From positions 1-15,537 of the forward strand of contig JALSJY010000155.1 in the NCBI GenBank assembly GCA_026989045.1: a DNA stretch of 15,537 nt. Direction: 5' to 3'. The stretch is from Hyphomicrobiales bacterium. GTDB taxonomy: Bacteria > Pseudomonadota > Alphaproteobacteria > Rhizobiales > Devosiaceae. A model generated the notes under the pieces. It made no database searches. It saw nothing but the letters and a program-made list of their open reading frames with translations, and had not been told where the DNA came from. Positions 1-7,708 of the stretch are shown piece after piece. Within the stretch, counting starts at the first letter, position 1, and every line of letters starts with the position of its first letter. A program made the translations under genes and the position numbers.

Positions 1-1689
1 AAAGCTAAATATTCTACCCGCAACTGCTACATTACCATTAGCAAAAAGAATTTGATTGGCCTCATTGCCATATTTTTCTTTAGCAAAAGAAACTAATCTA
101 GCTTTAATTTTATTCACTGCATCAAGCGCGGCCATACCGTTTAAATCTGCACCAGAAGAAGCAGCAGTGGCAGAAGTATTAGGCACTTTATCGGTTGTTG
201 TTTGGCTGATTTTCACCTCGCTTAAATCAACCCCAAACTCACTTGCAACAATTTGCGCCACTTTGGTATAAAGCCCCTGCCCCATTTCTATACCGCCATG
301 ATTTAGCATGATTGAGCCATCACGATAAATATGAACAAGCGCGCCCGCTTGATTATACCAAGTAGCGGTGAATGAAATGCCAAATTTCACTGGCGTTAGA
401 GCAATGCCTTTGCGGATAGTTTTGTTAGCTTTGTTAAATTTGATTATTCTTTTACGCCGCGCTTTATAGTCAGATGTCTCTTCTAATTCATCAACCAATT
501 TTGCAATAATATTGTCTTTTATTTTCTGATGATAGGGCGTTATATTCCTGCTATCTATGCCATAAAAATTTGCTTTGCGAATTTCAAGCGGGTCTTTTTT
601 TAACTTATAAGCTATTTCTTCAATTACCCGCTCAGCTAACATCATTCCTTGTGGCCCGCCAAAACCACGAAATGCAGTATTTGAAACAGTGTTAGTTTTT
701 AACGGCTGTGAAGTAAGGCGCACATTGGGGTAATAATAACAATTATCCGCATGAAACAGGCTTCTGTCTGTTATGGGGCCGCTAAGATCGGCAGAAAAAC
801 CACAACGAGCCGCAAAATTTGCCTCTAATGCATTGATGCGTCCGTCTTTTTCAAATGCCACATCATAATCAATCAGAAAATCATGCCGCTTGCCTGTGGC
901 AATCATATCATCTTCTCTGCTGGGTCTTATTTTTACTGCCTTGCTAGTTTTCTTAGCCGCCAAAGCCGCCACTACTGCAAACAGATTGCCTTGAGTTTCT
1001 TTGCCGCCAAACGCACCACCAACTCGGCGATTTTTTACAATGATATTGTGGCTATCAACATCAAGCGCATTGCCCACCATATGCTGCACTTCACTTGGGT
1101 GCTGAGTGGACGAATAAATGGTCATTTCATCATCTTCACTTGGGATTGCTAAAGCAATGTGAGTTTCAAGATAAAAATGATCCTGCCCACCGATTTGCAT
1201 TGAGCCTTCAAGATGAGTTTGTGATTTTTGTAACTTATTTTCCTCTTTTCGCTCAAGCAATAAAGAATAAGCAACCTGCTCACCGCCTTCCTCAAGCGCA
1301 TCTGCAATATCCAGTTTGGCTGGGAGTTTTTTATATTTAACTTTAGCCAATAAAGTAGCTTTCTTTGCCTCTTTACGAGTTAAAGCAACCACTGCAAAAA
1401 TTGGCTGACCATGAAATTCAACTCTTCGTTCTGCAAAGACAGGGTCGTCCATTAAACCCATTGGACTAACATCATTTACACCAATAATATCTTTATAAGT
1501 TAAAACACAAACTACACCTTTTGCATTTTCAACCTCACTTAAATCCAACTCTGTTATTTCACCATGAGCAATTTTGCTAAGACCAAGATAGGCATGTAAA
1601 GTTCCGCTCGGCACAAGCATATCATCAATATAAACTGCCTTACCAGTTACATGTTTTATTGCGCTGTCATGTGGAATTATTTTACTCAT
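1..1689 (-). CDS. xdhB: Xanthine dehydrogenase molybdenum-binding subunit XdhB (3' end beyond window)
   Basis: This is the large catalytic subunit that hydroxylates hypoxanthine and xanthine to urate at a molybdopterin centre. The frame is open to the left edge and 563 residues are visible. Family members run about 770-780, so roughly 210 C-terminal residues, including the catalytic-base glutamate, lie outside. Cofactor and substrate motifs are intact: TQHPSE (195-200), GGAFGGKE (224-231), the arginine in DRSLFH (R309), FRGFGGPQG (340-348), FGISFT (436-441), GGIEMGQG (465-472) and the SATAASSGADLNG loop (506-518). By family knowledge Q196, E231, R309, F343, F440 and T441 match substrate-pocket residues of characterised XDHs, which supports a purine substrate rather than CO or an aldehyde. 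The ATG overlaps the xdhA stop as ATGA, with GGAG upstream, implying translational coupling. No frameshift is seen. Confidence 0.95.
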   Translation of the reverse strand, partial: MSKIIPHDSAIKHVTGKAVYIDDMLVPSGTLHAYLGLSKIAHGEITELDLSEVENAKGVVCVLTYKDIIGVNDVSPMGLMDDPVFAERRVEFHGQPIFAVVALTRKEAKKATLLAKVKYKKLPAKLDIADALEEGGEQVAYSLLLERKEENKLQKSQTHLEGSMQIGGQDHFYLETHIALAIPSEDDEMTIYSSTQHPSEVQHMVGNALDVDSHNIIVKNRRVGGAFGGKETQGNLFAVVAALAAKKTSKAVKIRPSREDDMIATGKRHDFLIDYDVAFEKDGRINALEANFAARCGFSADLSGPITDRSLFHADNCYYYPNVRLTSQPLKTNTVSNTAFRGFGGPQGMMLAERVIEEIAYKLKKDPLEIRKANFYGIDSRNITPYHQKIKDNIIAKLVDELEETSDYKARRKRIIKFNKANKTIRKGIALTPVKFGISFTATWYNQAGALVHIYRDGSIMLNHGGIEMGQGLYTKVAQIVASEFGVDLSEVKISQTTTDKVPNTSATAASSGADLNGMAALDAVNKIKARLVSFAKEKYGNEANQILFANGNVAVAGRIFSF

Positions 1690-3116
1690 GAACACTGCTC
1701 CAAATAGAATTTTTTGAGCAGATTTTGTGCTACTAACATACGATAGTCAGCACTTGCTCTTACATCGTTAATTGGAGAAAAATCATCAGATAATACAAGT
1801 GCAGCTTTATCAAAGATTTTCTGACTTATTGGCTCATCTAAAAGCTGCTTTTCTGCTCTTTTTGCGCGAGATGGTTTGGCTGCCATGCCGCCATAAGCCA
1901 ATATTGACTTGGTGATTATTTCATTCTTAATCTCTAACTTAAAAGCTGCACAAAGCGTTGAAATATCTTCATATTTTCTTTTTGAAACCTTATATACTAC
2001 AACCAATTCATTAGGTTTAATATAGGGTATTTCAATGGATTTGATAAACTCGCTTTGTTGTAAATCTTGCTTGCCATAAGCAATATAAAAATCTTCAAGC
2101 AAAATTTTGCGATGTTTATTTCCTTGTTGCAAGTGCAAGCTTGCGCCAAGTGCAATCAAAGGGGGAGCCATGTCACCAATTGGTGAGCCGTTAGCAATAT
2201 TGCCGCCTATTGTTCCCATGTTTCTAACTTGCGTTCCGCCAATATTTGTCAAGAAATCAGCGAGAAATGAAAAGTGTTTTGCAAAAGCTTCACGCGCTTG
2301 CGAATAAGTAATTCCCGCCCCGATTATCAGCGCGTCTTTGCCTTGTTTAATTTCTTTTAGCTCAGCAATATTGCCAATAAAAATTACAGGTGAAATATTT
2401 CTATGTTCAACATTTACCCAAAGACCAATATCGGTTGAGCCAGCAAGCAATGTTGCTTTTGGCTTATCTGCATATAATAAAGCCAAGTCATCGATAGTTT
2501 TTGGAATATAAAACTCACCCGCCTCACTAATAACTTCTACCTGCGCGCCTTCATTTATTTTTTGCAAATTTTTGATGATTGTCTGGCGCTGTTTGTGCAA
2601 AAAATCATTTGCTAAATCACCCTGCTTTGAAATAGCCAATGCGGCACGAATGATGGGCGCATATCCTGTGCAGCGACAAAGATTTCCCTGTAAAGCTATT
2701 TTAATTTCTTCTTGCTTTGGAAATGGATTTTGCAACCAAAGGCCATAAAGCGACATGGCAATTCCAGGCGTGCAGAAACCACATTGTGAACCGTGATATT
2801 TCACCAAGGCTTTTTGCACTGGGTGTAGCTCTTTATCAGATGGTTTTAAATGTTCAATGGTTATAATATGCATGCCATCTAATGATGGAACAAATCTAAT
2901 GCAGGCATTTACTGCTTCATAGGTTAATTGCTCATCAACCAGCCTGCCAACCAAAATAGTGCATGCGCCGCAATCTCCCTCATTGCAGCCTTCTTTTGTG
3001 CCGCATAGGCCGCGCTCTAATCGCAAAAAATCAAGCAAGCTCAAGCTTGGTGAAATGTTTTTCAAAATCACCTGTTCGTCATTTAACAAAAATCTAACTT
3101 CTTTACGCCTTAGCAT
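1686..3116 (-). CDS. xdhA: Xanthine dehydrogenase FAD and iron-sulfur subunit XdhA
   Basis: This small subunit (476 residues) passes electrons from the molybdenum centre in XdhB through two [2Fe-2S] clusters to FAD and NAD+. The plant-type ferredoxin domain carries C38, C44, C49 and C52. The second cluster domain has C112 and C115 (CGFC) and C147 and C149 (CRC). The FAD-binding domain follows, with AGSTDIGLWVN (225-235) and GGTQVRNMGTIGGNIANGSP (293-312), then a C-terminal CO-dehydrogenase-flavoprotein-like domain to the end. All eight cluster cysteines are present and the length is normal for the bacterial split XDH. The start lies 2 nt after the uraH stop, with a GGGGC run just upstream inside the uraH end. 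The stop overlaps xdhB by 4 nt, so uraH-xdhA-xdhB is one transcription unit. Confidence 0.95.
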   Translation of the reverse strand: MLRRKEVRFLLNDEQVILKNISPSLSLLDFLRLERGLCGTKEGCNEGDCGACTILVGRLVDEQLTYEAVNACIRFVPSLDGMHIITIEHLKPSDKELHPVQKALVKYHGSQCGFCTPGIAMSLYGLWLQNPFPKQEEIKIALQGNLCRCTGYAPIIRAALAISKQGDLANDFLHKQRQTIIKNLQKINEGAQVEVISEAGEFYIPKTIDDLALLYADKPKATLLAGSTDIGLWVNVEHRNISPVIFIGNIAELKEIKQGKDALIIGAGITYSQAREAFAKHFSFLADFLTNIGGTQVRNMGTIGGNIANGSPIGDMAPPLIALGASLHLQQGNKHRKILLEDFYIAYGKQDLQQSEFIKSIEIPYIKPNELVVVYKVSKRKYEDISTLCAAFKLEIKNEIITKSILAYGGMAAKPSRAKRAEKQLLDEPISQKIFDKAALVLSDDFSPINDVRASADYRMLVAQNLLKKFYLEQCS

Positions 3117-3118
3117 AT

Positions 3119-3481
3119 TTAGCTGCCCCGATAGGTTGAATAACCATAGGGTGAAACTAAAAGCGGCACATGATAGTGGGAAGCTTCATCAGTAATCATA
3201 AAACGCACTGGCACAATATCAAGAAACTGACCAGATGGTAATTGGGCACTCATAGCAGCAAAATAATCAGCAACGAAAAATAATAATTCATAACAGCCAG
3301 TTTTAAACTGTCCCTGCTCTAAAATTGGTTTCTCACATCGTCCGTCTTCATTGGTAAAAACGCTAGATAGTAATTTTCGTGAATTACCATCTATTTCAAA
3401 CAATTCAATTTTCATCTTTGCTGCTGGCGCGCCGCTCACCATATCAAGCACATGAGTGGTCAAATATCCTTGATTTTTCAT
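3119..3481 (-). CDS. uraH: 5-hydroxyisourate hydrolase (transthyretin-like protein)
   Basis: UraH hydrolyses 5-hydroxyisourate, the product of urate oxidation, to OHCU. The 120-residue length is that of the cytoplasmic family, and no signal peptide is seen. Family signatures are all present: LTTHVLD at the N terminus (H10), TNEDGRC with R48, HYHVPLLVSPYGYSTYRGS at the C terminus with H104 and the diagnostic YRGS tail (117-120). H10, R48 and H104 correspond to the known active-site triad. An AAGGA Shine-Dalgarno sequence lies about 11 nt upstream of the ATG. It is the first gene of the leftward unit and diverges from puuE, whose C-terminal domain acts on its product. Urate oxidase, which makes its substrate, is not in the window. 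Confidence 0.95.
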   Translation of the reverse strand: MKNQGYLTTHVLDMVSGAPAAKMKIELFEIDGNSRKLLSSVFTNEDGRCEKPILEQGQFKTGCYELLFFVADYFAAMSAQLPSGQFLDIVPVRFMITDEASHYHVPLLVSPYGYSTYRGS

Positions 3482-3566
3482 ATTTTATTTTTCCTTAAAA
3501 TTACTAACCATAGGATATAACTCAAATGACTTCTAAATCTAGTTATTTTTAACCTCTTGGTCAATT

Positions 3567-3580
3567 CACTATCGATATTG
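3567..3580. promoter_or_regulatory. Candidate operator palindrome in the uraH/puuE divergent promoter region
   Basis: The 156-nt gap between the divergent uraH and puuE starts must hold both promoters. Within it lies the near-palindrome CACTATCGATATTG, centred on ATCGAT, with 12 of 14 positions symmetric. It sits about 60 nt from the puuE start and about 85 nt from the uraH start, a position from which one regulator could act on both operons. A poor candidate puuE promoter overlaps and follows it: TTGTAA at 3578-3583 and TATTAT at 3603-3608, with a 19-nt spacer. No regulator gene is present in the window. The operator role is inferred from symmetry and position only. Confidence 0.3.
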
Positions 3581-3623
3581 TAATTCAATGGTTTAAGGCG
3601 CATATTATATATAAGTAGATATA

Positions 3624-3630
3624 AAGGAGT
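3624..3630 (+). promoter_or_regulatory. Shine-Dalgarno of puuE
   Basis: AAGGAGT ends 7 nt before the puuE ATG at 3638. This strong ribosome-binding site fixes the start and gives the expected PuuE N terminus (MRYPRNMLGYG). Confidence 0.8.
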
Positions 3631-3637
3631 CATTCTT

Positions 3638-5077
3638 ATGCGTTATCCAAGAAATATGCTCGGTTATGGTGCAAACAAGCCAAAGGCAAATTGGCCAAAT
3701 GGCGCAAATATTGCGGTGCAATTTGTATTAAATTATGAAGAAGGTGCAGAGAGTAATATCTTGCATGGTGACAAAGCATCTGAGGCTTTTTTATCTGAAA
3801 TAATTGGCGCAAAACCGTGGAAAAAAAAGCGCCATTGGAATATGGAGAGCATATATGAATATGGTGCGCGTGCGGGGTTTTGGCGCTTGCATGATTTATT
3901 TAAAAACTATGATATTCCTATTACTGTTTTTGGTGTTGCTAATGCTTTAATGCGCTCTCCAGCGCAAGTTGAAGCGATGATAAAGGCTGATTGGGAAATT
4001 GCCTCTCATGGCCTAAAATGGATTGATTATAAAGATTTTAGCGTTGATAAAGAGCGCGATGATATGCATGAGGCAATAAGGTTGCATACTATTGCAACGG
4101 GGAAAAACCCAAAAGGATATTATCTTGGTCGCTGCTCACTTAATACTATAGATTTAGCGACCGAAGTAGATTTAGGAACAGAGGAAAAGGGATTTACCTA
4201 TCTTAGCGATGCTTATGATGACGACTTGCCTTATTGGCGCGAGCATTGGCGTGACCCACAACTTATCATTCCCTATACGCTAGATTGCAATGATATGCGC
4301 TTTTCTACCAATAACGGCTTTAGCAATGGCGAGCAGTTTTTTACCTATCTAAAAGATAGTTTTGATATACTTTATGCAGAGGGTGAAAATGGCTCACCTA
4401 AGATGATGTCTATCGGTTTGCATAATCGGTTGGCTGGCAGGCCAGGGCGCACAGCCGCGCTTAAAAAGTTTATTGAATATATAAAAAATCATGACAAAGT
4501 TTGGATTGCGCGGCGGATTGATATTGCAAATCATTGGATTAAGCACCACCCATTTGTAAAGCCATCCATTATTCCCTCCCGTCTTGCTAAGGACGATTTT
4601 TTAGCTCTGTTTGGTGGGGTTTATGAACATAGTGAGTGGGTGGCAGATAGAGCTTTTGAAGCAGAATTAGGGCCAGCAAATGATAGCGCACAAGGACTAT
4701 CATTTGCTCTTAGGTCGCAGTTTCGTGCAGCAAGTGGCGAAGAAAAGCTTGAAGTTTTAAACGCCCACCCCGATTTGGCAGGCAAGCTAGCTGCAGCAAA
4801 ACGGCTAACAAAAGAAAGCACAAGCGAGCAGGCAAGCGCTGGTCTTGATATACTTAGCGATGATGAGCGAGAGCGCTTTAGTGAACTTAATCAAGCTTAT
4901 AAAAATAAATTTGGCTTTCCATTTATCATTGCAGTTAAGGATTATGACAAGGCGGCAATTTTGCAAAATTTTGAGAAGCGATTACAAAATAATACTGAGC
5001 AGGAATTTGCAACTGCTTGCAAACAAGTTGAGCGTATTGCGCAAATACGCATTAAGGTAATATTAGATAATGGCTAA
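3638..5077 (+). CDS. puuE: Bifunctional allantoinase PuuE / OHCU decarboxylase fusion
   Basis: This 479-residue protein joins two consecutive enzymes. Residues 1 to about 308 form a metal-independent allantoinase of the polysaccharide-deacetylase (NodB-like) fold, converting allantoin to allantoate. Recognisable stretches are RYPRNMLGYG (2-10), NYEEGAE (32-38), SHGLKWIDY (123-131), SDAYDDDLPYW (190-200) and GLHNRLAGRPGR (260-271). Residues from about 312 form OHCU decarboxylase, which converts OHCU stereospecifically to S-allantoin. Its motifs are LNAHPDLAGK (374-383, catalytic histidine H377), TSEQASAGL (395-403, with E397), FGFPFIIAV (425-433) and a final helix rich in conserved E, A, Q and R residues. 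Such fusions are known in alphaproteobacteria. Together with divergent uraH the protein takes hydroxyisourate to allantoate. The stop overlaps allE by 8 nt. Confidence 0.93.
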   Translation: MRYPRNMLGYGANKPKANWPNGANIAVQFVLNYEEGAESNILHGDKASEAFLSEIIGAKPWKKKRHWNMESIYEYGARAGFWRLHDLFKNYDIPITVFGVANALMRSPAQVEAMIKADWEIASHGLKWIDYKDFSVDKERDDMHEAIRLHTIATGKNPKGYYLGRCSLNTIDLATEVDLGTEEKGFTYLSDAYDDDLPYWREHWRDPQLIIPYTLDCNDMRFSTNNGFSNGEQFFTYLKDSFDILYAEGENGSPKMMSIGLHNRLAGRPGRTAALKKFIEYIKNHDKVWIARRIDIANHWIKHHPFVKPSIIPSRLAKDDFLALFGGVYEHSEWVADRAFEAELGPANDSAQGLSFALRSQFRAASGEEKLEVLNAHPDLAGKLAAAKRLTKESTSEQASAGLDILSDDERERFSELNQAYKNKFGFPFIIAVKDYDKAAILQNFEKRLQNNTEQEFATACKQVERIAQIRIKVILDNG

Positions 5078-5888
5078 ATATTTTACTCCAAAAGGAGGGC
5101 TACCACCACAAAGCAAAAAGGCAGATGATAAAGCGATATTCACCAATGCTTATGTGCTAATTCCTAACTCGGTGATGTCTGATATTGTCACTAGCTATTT
5201 TCCATTTTGGGAAAAAACTAGGGCGTGGGTTTTGGCTCGTCCACTCTCTGGTTTTGCTGAAACATTTAGCCAATATATTATGGAGGTTGAGTCAAATGGT
5301 GGCTCAGATAATCCTGAACCTGACAAAAAATCCCAAGGTTTTATTTTTGTCACTTGTGGTGAGCTTGAACTTATTATTGATGGGAAAGCACATAAAATGA
5401 GTGAGGGGGGATATGCCTATATATCACCCAGCAGCGATTGGCGCGTGAAAAATTCTAGCGCAGAAAATGTTAGTTTTCACTGGATAAGAAAACGCTATAA
5501 AAAGATAAAAGGCATCGAAATACCAAAATCTTTTGTTACCAATGAGAAAAATATTGAACCCATTACAATGCCTAATACAGATGGCAAATGGTCAACTACC
5601 CGCTTTGTTGATCCAAAAGATATGAGCCATGATGCACATGTGAATATTGTTAATTTCATTGGTGGTGGATCAATTCCTTTTGCTGAAACTCACGTGATGG
5701 AGCATGGGCTTTTTGTGCTTGAGGGAAAGGCAAAATATCGCCTTAATGAGAACTGGGTTGACGTGGAAGCTGGAGATTTTATGTGGCTTCGTGCCTTTTG
5801 CCCGCAGGCTTGCATTGTTGAGAATGGCGTGAATTTTCGCTATTTATTATATAAAGATGTGAATCGTCATATGCCTCTAACTATATGA
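5070..5888 (+). CDS. allE: (S)-ureidoglycine aminohydrolase (bicupin)
   Basis: This enzyme releases ammonia from S-ureidoglycine to give S-ureidoglycolate. The 272 residues form two cupin domains. The N-terminal one (about 60-140) carries GELELIIDGKAHKM but lacks a full metal-ligand set. The C-terminal one (about 185-268) has the manganese-site pattern of the family: E206 and H208 in AETHVMEHG, H212, and Q246 in CPQAC. The ending RYLLYKDVNRHMPL is also typical. The ATG overlaps the end of puuE by 8 nt (ATGGCTAA) and its Shine-Dalgarno (AAGG) is weak, suggesting re-initiation by ribosomes leaving puuE. allA follows after 7 nt. The allantoate amidohydrolase that supplies ureidoglycine is not in this window. 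Confidence 0.93.
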   Translation: MAKYFTPKGGLPPQSKKADDKAIFTNAYVLIPNSVMSDIVTSYFPFWEKTRAWVLARPLSGFAETFSQYIMEVESNGGSDNPEPDKKSQGFIFVTCGELELIIDGKAHKMSEGGYAYISPSSDWRVKNSSAENVSFHWIRKRYKKIKGIEIPKSFVTNEKNIEPITMPNTDGKWSTTRFVDPKDMSHDAHVNIVNFIGGGSIPFAETHVMEHGLFVLEGKAKYRLNENWVDVEAGDFMWLRAFCPQACIVENGVNFRYLLYKDVNRHMPLTI

Positions 5889-5895
5889 AAAGAAA

Positions 5896-6393
5896 ATGAA
5901 AAATATTATTCTTAAAGCTTTGAATCAGACAGATTTTGCACCCTTTGGTGATGTGATAGAAATTACAAACCAAAGCAAAAGCATGTTGATTAACAATGGC
6001 ACTACTGAGCGGTTTTATGATTTAGCTAATATTACAACAAGCGGCACTAATGCCAAAACAGCTATTTCTATTTTCCGCGCCAAGCCATTTACTCTGCCCT
6101 ACACTCTTACATTTATGGAGCGTCACCCCTTTGGCTCACAAATGTTTATGCCGCTTGTTCCTTCTCGTTTTTTGGCAATTGTTGCCAGTGACAAAAACGG
6201 CATGCCAAGCGATCCGCTAGCATTCATGGTTGCGCCAAATCAGGGGATAAATTTTTACCAAAATATCTGGCACGGTGCATTAGTGGCGCTTGATGAAGAG
6301 CGAGATTTTTTAATTGTTGATCGTGAGGGTGAAGAGGATAATCTAGAAATATATAATTTTGAAAATCACTATAGGATAAAAGAAAATGATTGA
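5896..6393 (+). CDS. allA: Ureidoglycolate lyase
   Basis: AllA splits S-ureidoglycolate to glyoxylate and urea, the last nitrogen-releasing step of the ureide route. The 165-residue length matches the family (about 160-170). Family signatures include FAPFGDVIE (14-22), INNG (32-35), MERHPFGSQMFMPL (74-87), the glycine- and histidine-containing stretch NQGINFYQNIWH (115-126) and DR (142-143). No signal peptide is seen, so it acts in the cytoplasm. Only an A-rich weak ribosome-binding region (AAAAGAAA) precedes the ATG, which lies 7 nt after the allE stop, so translation is probably coupled. The stop overlaps the next gene by 8 nt (ATGATTGA), showing that the deaminase belongs to the same operon. 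Confidence 0.93.
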   Translation: MKNIILKALNQTDFAPFGDVIEITNQSKSMLINNGTTERFYDLANITTSGTNAKTAISIFRAKPFTLPYTLTFMERHPFGSQMFMPLVPSRFLAIVASDKNGMPSDPLAFMVAPNQGINFYQNIWHGALVALDEERDFLIVDREGEEDNLEIYNFENHYRIKEND

Positions 6394-6979
6394 CCTAAGC
6401 AACAAACTTTTAGATGTGATTGAGCATAATATTGTTCCCATGACTGCTAAAGAAGTAATCAAGGGTAATAAGATTTTTGGTGCTGCAATATTACTTAAAA
6501 AAGATCTTTCCTTAGTTATAGCGGAAACAAATAACGAAGTTGAGAACCCGCTTTGGCACGGAGAAATGCACGCAATTAAAAAACTATATGAGCGTGATAA
6601 AGATAGCCTTCCTGATCCTAAAGACTGCATATTTTTAGCAACCCATGAACCCTGCTCGCTTTGTCTTTCTGCCATTACATGGACAGGTTATGATAATTTT
6701 TATTATCTATTTAGCCATGAGCAATCACGGGATAATTTTGCTATTCCGCACGATATTAAAATATTACAAGAGGTGTTTGGACATGAGGGGCAAACCTCAC
6801 TTTATAATCGCAACAATGCTTTTTGGCAGGCTCATTCTATTAAACAGATGGCAAAAGATTTTGATGCAGAAGAGCGAGAAAAATTTAATGAGCGCATCAA
6901 ACATATTGCTTCACTTTATGATGATTTATCAGATGAATATCAGGCTCAAAAAGGTAAATACGGGATATTTTTAGATTAA
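6386..6979 (+). CDS. Cytidine deaminase-superfamily zinc deaminase, possible guanine deaminase
   Basis: This 197-residue protein belongs to the zinc-dependent CDA/dCMP deaminase superfamily. The zinc and proton-shuttle motif is WHGEMHAI (H58, E60) and the zinc cysteines are in HEPCSLCLSAITW (C90, C93). The HGE form, rather than the commoner HAE, is also found in yeast cytosine deaminase. The EPCxxCxxAIxW stretch resembles Bacillus guanine deaminase (GuaD). A C-terminal part (about 145-197), rich in charged residues and ending GKYGIFLD, extends beyond the core. Its 8-nt overlap with allA ties it to the ureide operon. Guanine deamination would feed xanthine to XdhAB, which fits the context. The substrate cannot be fixed from sequence; a ureide, a pterin or another purine remain possible. 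A tRNA adenosine deaminase role is unlikely given the divergence from TadA. Confidence 0.8.
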   Translation: MIDLSNKLLDVIEHNIVPMTAKEVIKGNKIFGAAILLKKDLSLVIAETNNEVENPLWHGEMHAIKKLYERDKDSLPDPKDCIFLATHEPCSLCLSAITWTGYDNFYYLFSHEQSRDNFAIPHDIKILQEVFGHEGQTSLYNRNNAFWQAHSIKQMAKDFDAEEREKFNERIKHIASLYDDLSDEYQAQKGKYGIFLD

Positions 6980-7013
6980 AGAAATAACTAATTTGAATTT
7001 AATATAGTTTCGC

Positions 7014-7037
7014 GGGGGGCATACGTCTACGCACCCC
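7014..7037. terminator. GC-rich hairpin between convergent genes
   Basis: GGGGGGC (7014-7020) and GCACCCC (7031-7037) can pair with one mismatch around a 10-nt loop. It lies 34 nt after the deaminase stop and 12 nt beyond the end of the convergent gene at 7050. There is no clear T tract on either strand, so it may slow or block transcription without being a classical intrinsic terminator. Confidence 0.4.
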
Positions 7038-7049
7038 ACTCCCAACAAC

Positions 7050-7337
7050 CTATTGCTTAAGAGAAACAAGAAGTTGGAATGCGGATGTGAGTGAGGTAGC
7101 ACATGCCACTTCATCACCGGCTTGTTTTTCTGTTATGCCCTGTTCACGCAAATCTACAATTTGCGTTTCAAGTTCATCATTAATCTCAATTTCATTGAGA
7201 GTAACATCAAGTTTTTCAATCAATGCAACACAATCAAGTCCTTCAAGTCCAGGATATGGGTTAACATTTGTTTGAGCGAATGATGGCGCTGCAAGCGCAC
7301 CAAAAATTACTGCCGTTGTTAAAACTATTTTCTTCAT
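7050..7337 (-). CDS. Small exported two-cysteine protein, unknown function
   Basis: I do not recognise this 95-residue protein. Residues 1-21 are a clear Sec signal peptide: KK, a hydrophobic core, and a cleavage site after SFA. The mature part of about 74 residues has two cysteines (C36, C79) that could form one disulfide in the periplasm. It has an acidic predicted-helical middle, with EIEINDELETQIVDLREQG at 49-67. No membrane anchor or catalytic motif is seen. AAGGAG lies 11-12 nt before the ATG, which supports the start. It stands alone, convergent with the purine operon, with a long AT-rich upstream region. Signal peptide, ribosome-binding site and codon pattern make it a credible gene. 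Confidence 0.75.
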   Translation of the reverse strand: MKKIVLTTAVIFGALAAPSFAQTNVNPYPGLEGLDCVALIEKLDVTLNEIEINDELETQIVDLREQGITEKQAGDEVACATSLTSAFQLLVSLKQ

Positions 7338-7708
7338 AATATTTATATCTCCTTATATTCAGACTTCTGCCAAGCAACTTTATGTTACCAAGCCAGTCTG
7401 AAATTTAAGGCGAACATTGAACAATGGCAGCAAAAGGTCAGTATTAAGAGCATTTAGTGACTTAACTATGATTTTGTTGCCTAATTTGCTCTAAAAAGGC
7501 TGAAGTTTGACAAAAATGTGATATATTACATCAGCAATGCCCTATAATTATTAGAAGTAATAATAAAGCAACAGTCTTTAAAAAGACAAGCCAAGCAAGC
7601 AGCATAAACATAACACAGAGATAAGATATTTTAAAAATACATACGCCTTTAGTATATCAAATCGCCTTTTCTAAATAAAACTTTTGATAAACATCAGCTA
7701 ATACTATT
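7338..7708. other. 371-nt AT-rich intergenic stretch, no gene seen
   Basis: No credible coding frame or RNA gene is visible. It is the upstream region of the leftward two-cysteine protein and the downstream region of the leftward rhodanese gene. It contains an 8-bp inverted repeat (7358-7365 with 7395-7402) and a weaker one of AGAGCA (7447-7452) with TGCTCT (7487-7492). There is also a CRP-like near-palindrome, TGTGATATATTACATCA, around 7516-7532. A perfect TATAAT at 7543-7548 has no properly spaced -35 box and no downstream gene on that strand. Confidence 0.5.
7358..7402. repeat. 8-bp inverted repeat upstream of the two-cysteine gene
   Basis: TTCAGACT (7358-7365) is matched by AGTCTGAA (7395-7402) across a 29-nt spacer, immediately upstream of the Shine-Dalgarno of the gene at 7050-7337. 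It could be a leader stem or a pair of protein-binding half-sites. The arms are exact, but arms this short in AT-rich DNA can arise by chance. Confidence 0.35.

Noticed and set aside
883..1340. Two plus-strand open frames opposite xdhB
   Set aside because: They lie antisense to a strongly conserved coding region (GGAFGGKE and surrounding motifs), have no ribosome-binding site and resemble no protein family; shadows of xdhB.
6386..6979. tRNA adenosine deaminase TadA
   Set aside because: HGE in place of HAE, an unusual C-terminal extension and coupling to a ureide operon argue against a tRNA-editing role.
7507..7548. TTGACA and TATAAT as a plus-strand promoter
   Set aside because: The boxes are 30 nt apart and there is no plus-strand gene until 8919; probably chance in AT-rich DNA.
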